Origin: Centroberyx gerrardi
Taxonomy: Eukaryota; Chordata; Actinopteri; Beryciformes; Berycidae
Assembly: GCF_048128805.1 (NCBI RefSeq)
Contig: NC_136000.1
Location: 14,044,854-14,108,853, forward strand
Length of the DNA: 64,000 nucleotides
Direction of reading: 5' to 3'
Shown here: positions 58,393 to 64,000 of the stretch, piece after piece
How the letters are laid out: each line of letters opens with the position of its first letter
Position numbering within the stretch: position 1 is the stretch's first letter
Translations under genes and position numbers: made by a program
Notes under the pieces: model-generated
Told to the model about the DNA's origin: nothing
The model's database searches: none
What the model saw: the letters and a program-made list of their open reading frames with translations, nothing else

Positions 58393-59770
58393 TTTGGGGT
58401 TGTGATTACAATCGGCTGGGTCAAGCAGAGCGGTCAGATATTTCCTTTAGCACCTCATTAGCTTATTTCATTGCAGTTGACAACAGTTGGCCCAACTAAC
58501 ACAGATGCGATAGGAATGAGTAACCAGACCAAAACCATGCAGTTGAATTTGGTTTTGTTTAAAAAAAAAAAAAAAATCTCCGAGAGGACTCTGACACACG
58601 TCTACAGTATTTACACATTATTCTCAGAAGTGCGTCTAAGCCAGATGGTATCACTCAAATCCCACACCAGCGGAAAATTGACATGCATAGCTGTCAAAGT
58701 GCAAGAGACTGTGAATTAGAGAGAATGAGGCAGAGATGCCCATACAGATTTACTGTTGCCTGACACATCACTCCAAGTGTCTCCACACTTTTCTTTTTGT
58801 TTCCTGAAGGCTTATCGCTTTTATACTCTCTCCATCAATCGGACAGATACAGAGGTCAATATTTGTGTGTGTGTGTGCGTGTGTGTGTGAGTGTGTGCGT
58901 CTTTGCGAGTCTATGTCAATATAAATGCAACAAGTTACTTATTTGAGAAGATGGCCCAGTACCGACAAAAACTGGAAAAGTGAGATTTGATCTCCACATA
59001 AACTTTTAAAAGGGAGTCTGATTCGATTGAATTCCTCATTATACAAGTATGTAGAGAGATTCTTTTTGGGAAAACTATAAATATTCTCACTGTACCATTC
59101 TGAAGGGTATGCATTGCTGCTATTGCTTATAACAGTCGATGCTGACTGCCTAATTCATTTTGATAGATCAAAGCGCCAAGGCAATAGCATTACTCGAGGG
59201 GACAGAGGATGGACCAATCCATAGTGCCTTGGAGAGCTCAGTGTGTGTGTGTGTGTGAGTGTGTGCGTGTGTATCCAAGAAGCTTAGCCCTCCTGTGTCG
59301 GCTGTGCTTTGTTTTTGTATAGTACACTCGACTCACGAGGCAGCATTGCACCCAGGTTATTTACTGCCAAGTACGTGACAGTGTTGTTTATTCCTCCCTA
59401 AGCACCAGGTTCACGCTCATCGAGATATCACCCCCTTTCTGACCTCATATCTGCCTGATGAATAGAGGAGGAGGAGGATATCTGTACTGTAGAGACAGGC
59501 ACTGATGTTGGCTATTTAACAAAACAGACCGAACCGTGCGGATGTCACTGCAGATGGTCTGGTCTGGCATAGATGATGCGGGATAGATGAGTGGGTTTGA
59601 AAACGTGCTTTTCAGATCCTTGCATGCTTTTCCTTTAGTGACTATTGCTTGGTGTGCGCTGTACACTGTATGGTATAAATCACTGCACTGGAATTTCAAA
59701 CGGCTGATGGTGAGTGCATCAAATGAATTGTGGGACACATTGCTGGCAGCCTTGTTTACTGCTCACGACA

Positions 59771-59810
<40 letters not shown>

Positions 59811-60146
59811 AATGTCTAAATTGAATTAAATACTGTTAAAATATTTTCACCGTCGAGTGCGATCGCATTATTTTGAGTAAACATTCAGCATGAGTATAAC
59901 GCTCCGACTGCTTTGACCTCAGTGGCCCACTCAAATGTACCCACACACACACACACGCACATGCACACACTCGTGTGAATGCATAGACACATGTCTCTAT
60001 TCCATTTTCTATACATATAAGCCTCATTGGCTCACTATGCAGATTGACTTTGCCCAGCTCTGAAGATTTTTTTCTACCATCCCATTAAGCAGGATTTATT
60101 GTTCCCCAAGAGCTCACTGCTCCATTACCTTTGAGAAAATGCCTAA

Positions 60147-60150
<4 letters not shown>

Positions 60151-60178
<28 letters not shown>

Positions 60179-60206
60179 CCTGTCTGTGTGTGTGTGTGTG
60201 CGCGCA

Positions 60207-60237
<31 letters not shown>
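60151..60237. repeat. TG microsatellite in megf11 intron
   Basis: TG repeats with short interruptions (CCTGTC and GCGCGCA) continue into TGGGTGGG. Confidence 0.9.
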
Positions 60238-60243
<6 letters not shown>

Positions 60244-63010
60244 GAATTTGTTTTTTAAGGATATAACATTAGCGCAAAGCTGGTGGATATCATGGTCATG
60301 ATGATGGTTAGGATGATGGCAATGATTTTGCATCAACACTTGCACTTGAACTGAGCAGATACAACATCCAGTCCCGCTGGTCATTATCACACTGTAGATG
60401 CTTGTCATTAGTCTGAAAGAGAGAGAGTGAGCTTCTGGAACACTCTACCCAGTGCTGAGAGTCTGCATAGATGGCTTGATTTAATAAGGACATTAAAAAG
60501 CCTTATCTCATGTCCTTAAGAGAAGGTCAGTGTGTCTAAAATAGCTGAAATGCTATGATAACAGTTTAGAGATAAGATATCTACTGAATACTAATGTAGA
60601 ACAAAACTGTTTTGTGCTCATTTCACAGTCTGTAAGTCACACTTGATTTTGTGGTCCATTGCCATGTTTATGAAGTTTGTTGCCAAAGATTCAATTGATT
60701 TCATTGATCATTGCTTTTGATGATCTCTTTACAGTTCAGTGTGTGTTAGAGATAATTCCATACCTCTGATTTAAGCTGCTGTGCTATAGTATATTCTCAT
60801 TCCGCTATATTCTCATAATGCCTTGATGCTTCTTGTTTTTGAGTTGAGTCTCCAGAAGCATCCCTTTAAGGTCTCCTGCCACATCTTCTGCGATGTTATG
60901 AGCATTTACCCTGCCTTCTGTTTTCACTGTTTTCTATCCAGACTGCACACACGCGAAGGCTCATATTGTCTGTGCGAGATCTTTGTAGAGAGACCTGTAT
61001 CACCCGTCATGACTTTGGAATCGTTATAATTTTGACGAGGAGAATAGCTTAAGGTGTAACTTTGTTCTTGGGGTATGGGGGGGTCACCGAGGCCCTTTGG
61101 GTTCTATGTTGCAGTGTCCTTGGTGTGCTTTAGGAGTGGGAGCATATTAGCAGTCTCTCTCAGATCCTCTGGTGCACCTGCAATCTCCTGATGTTTAACC
61201 CTGGACTTCATTGGAGTGTTGCAGTGATTACAGGCCGTCCTGAGGGACATCGATTGTCCTGCTCCTCCTAGGCAAGCCCCACACAATGCTGACGAATGAA
61301 CTCGTGGCCCTGCCAAGTCCAATTAACTGTCAGTGCCGCATCGACGAGCTCCTCCGTTTGTTGAGAGTGAAGAAAAACAAACTTTTAATCAAATTTGCCT
61401 CCGGGCCCTAGGGTATCTGGGGTTGTATTTTGCATTCCGCTCTGTTCTGTCTTGCCTGCAGTCGTGCCACCCTCAGAAGGTTATATTGCATGTTGTTTGT
61501 GTGAGATAGCAGAATGCCCTGTACCTTACTTTAATGGCAATCCTATCTTTCCACTCTCTGTGGCTCCTGAATCATCCAGCCCTGGCATCTTAATATTATA
61601 TAGCCACAAAGCTGAATGACGAAAGACTAAGAAGCTAGGTCAACTCATATAAAAGTTATTCTCCCACATAGGCATTGTTTTGCATTAAAACAGTGGTTTG
61701 TTATGTGGAATAGAATCAGCGTCATTCACCATATATTGTAGATTTGGTGTCAGTTTGAAATCCACTTTGTTATCAGAATGTTTCTTTGTCCCTCACGCTT
61801 GTGTGCATGTCAGTGTCTGGAATGCCTATAAGCACCTTTGACTACTAGATCAATAAAGGCTTGGGTTACGATCTTGCAGAATAGTTTGTGTTTTTTCAAA
61901 GCATTACCATCTCCACAAATACACTCTGCTAATTCTACCAAGGTCGAGATAAACAACTCTACTCTCCTCTTCTCTGATTAGAGTAATGCAGACATTAAAA
62001 GCCCAGAAATTCAATTAAATTGGTGGCTTTTGCCACAGAGGAAAAAGGGAAAGGACAGAACGCGAGGAGACGCTATCGCATTGCTTGGGCGTACTAAGTG
62101 GAACAAAGAGATGTAGCCTGGGATCTAAACATCGACAAAAGGGCATCTGGACGATAAGGATCAAAGGAAATTTTAGAGGAAATGTAATCACTACCAGACA
62201 CATGGATGCATTCATGAGGATCCAATCTGTGTTTTGCAGAAACTGTCCCAAAATCTGCAGCGAAGCTACAAAAAAACAAGGTCAAACCCAGTGCAACAGC
62301 CTTTTTTTTTTTTTTGAGGGGGTGGGGGGAGGTGGGAGGGGGTCAGTCGGAGCAGCCAAACACATGTTGGCTAATTCAATGTTAAGTCAGGTGAGAACAG
62401 CAGAACAGAGAACAGCACACCTACGACGAGAGTTCATCATGTCCTGCAGCATGCACTTCATTAAGACTTTTCAATCGAGTTTAGATGGATAAAAGATAGA
62501 AAATGCTGACTTACTGGTTCAGGCACACGCATCCTCAAAGTGATGAATCCCCCCTGAGAAATTAGATTTGCAAAGAGACTTGACACCATGAGATTCTCCC
62601 AGCCTCTCACTTTAAACATTAGCCTGTATTATGATTCTGGAACTCACTTCCATTTCAAGCGTAGGCATACTGTAGTATGAATGACAAAATCGCCCTCCAC
62701 CACAGAACAAAAAGAGGGTTCAGGTTCATGGATCAATATCGCTGGTCCTTGCCTTGACTCTGAAATAAGGCTCTGAATGGAGAAGTATTTTTTTCTTTTA
62801 TCTTCTATTTGTCCTTAAGATAGACAACTTCACTTTAATCAAAATTGAACGATAATTAAATCTACTGTTGTTGTACTTTTAAGTATTTTGAACATTGTTC
62901 CCTCATTTATAGTAAATGCCATGTGGCGAGAAATTCGGGATTTACATCCCATGTTGACAGGTGCTGGACCTCCTGCTCTCCCCAGCTGGCTTGATTCATT
63001 TCTCAGCTGC

Positions 63011-63137
63011 TTCTTTAATGCAACTATCAGACTGTCAGTGGGGGAGAGTCTGTCTCTGTCTCTCTCTGTCTCTCTCTGTCTCTGTCTCTCTCTCTCTCTT
63101 TCTCTGTCTCTCTCTCTCTTTCTCTCTCTCTCGCTCG

Positions 63138-63170
<33 letters not shown>

Positions 63171-63259
63171 CCTTTCTCTGTCTCTCTGTCTCTCTTTCTC
63201 TCTCTCAGACACACTTTTCTTTAATGCAACTATCAGACTGTCAGTGGGGGAGACTCTCG

Positions 63260-63346
<87 letters not shown>
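63011..63346. repeat. TC/AC microsatellite with an embedded 37-bp duplication
   Basis: A TC-rich tract (63048-63208) and a second TC then AC tract (63253-63346) are each preceded by the same 37-bp unique segment (63011-63047 and 63217-63253), which begins TTCTTTAATGCAACTATCAG. This is a tandem duplication of a unit of about 206 bp. Confidence 0.95.
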
Positions 63347-63348
<2 letters not shown>

Positions 63349-64000
63349 TCTTCTCTCTAAGTTGCTGTTGTATACTTTTCACTTCACTTTGACTTTGAGA
63401 ATTGGGAAGAATAATTCATGGGCCTAGCGAGTTTCAGAGACTGAAAGAACAACACTGCTTTCAGAGCCAGCAGTTCATTTGAGATGAACTCCAGGATTTT
63501 CCTTTTTTGGAAGTCTCCGAAGGGTTTGCATTATCCTGGAGAGATGATGGTACGAAGGGAAAGCCCTTAATCTACAGTTTTTCCATGTTAATCAAAGGCA
63601 AGATGTTTTCCTGTCTCTGCCCTTTCATTTTGTGTATGCTACTTATCCATCCAGTACCAATGTTCTTCATACGTAATTTAGCATAATGCACTGCTGTGGT
63701 TTTCAAACTTCTGTGGACCAATATATTCAAATGGATATTTCTCAGGATCCAGTACTAATTTGCAGGTTTTTGTATAGCCCACTATACCACATTTGCTCTG
63801 TTTTTAGATCATTACCAATGAACCAGCAGTATTTTGCTCAATAATACAATTGTGGGAAAATTGGATTTGCACGTTTATGGCATTTTTCAGGTTCTTTCTT
63901 GACAGCTAAGTTTAGATCATTTAAATGCACAGGAGTACTGAACATGATTGCACAGGTCAGCTTGAGTAGCTGGAGTCCAGTAGCAGGGTTTGTCTCTTAA
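63347..64000. other. megf11 intron at window edge
   Basis: No exon, RNA or repeat was recognised before the right border. Confidence 0.5.

Larger units (their letters stand above)
56921..63010. other. megf11: megf11 intron, rightmost part
   Basis: No coding exon is recognised. It holds a perfect hairpin (58325-58392) and CA/TG microsatellites at 58866-58903, 59240-59272, 59773-59809 and 60151-60237. Confidence 0.5.

Noticed and set aside
62888..63427. 179-codon Ser/Leu-rich frame
   Set aside because: Most of it is translated TC/AC microsatellite, with no conserved domain.

Overview
The window is vertebrate nuclear DNA, almost certainly from a ray-finned fish. It has short exons with GT/AG introns, dense CA/TG and CT microsatellites, and fish-type L1- and L2-like LINE remnants and hAT-like MITEs. 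No bacterial, viral or plasmid features were seen. The gene order lctl > < zwilch, rpl4 > < map2k1, megf11 > matches the block on human 15q22.31 (MEGF11 ... MAP2K1, SNAPC5, RPL4, ZWILCH, LCTL). I did not find snapc5, tipin or dis3l here.

Region by region: 111-1812 holds the last three coding exons of lctl. On the minus strand, 7393-2482 carries a complete 18-exon zwilch (585 codons); its last two exons lie beyond a CA microsatellite and a hAT-like MITE. A compact head-to-head promoter separates it from rpl4 (8015-11694, 10 exons, 369 aa). The rpl4 introns host a C/D-box snoRNA cluster: two SNORD16 copies, three SNORD18 copies, one unassigned candidate and one decayed SNORD18-like copy. A complete 11-exon map2k1 (MEK1, 395 aa) runs on the minus strand from 22823 to 12193. 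Its 6.7-kb first intron contains a dead L1 that itself carries a hAT-like MITE with a perfect 8-bp target duplication.

23.3-32.2 kb is intergenic and rich in LINE remnants: an L2-like element with a long RT frame, a decayed LINE with a YADD motif, and an L1 3' end. From 32.3 kb to the end lies the 5' part of megf11: a probable non-coding first exon beside a perfect CRE, a possible second non-coding exon near 46.2 kb, four coding exons (signal peptide, EMI domain, first EGF repeat) between 47964 and 54092, and a possible 21-nt microexon. The gene continues past the right edge.

The genes do not form a pathway. They are housekeeping or signalling genes held together by old synteny: a ribosomal protein with snoRNAs, a kinetochore checkpoint protein, a MAPK kinase, a klotho-family glycosidase-like membrane protein and an engulfment/cell-adhesion receptor. 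I found no convincing new biological system. The most useful observations are the snoRNA set, the microsatellite-bound splice acceptors, the candidate microexon and two long perfect hairpins.
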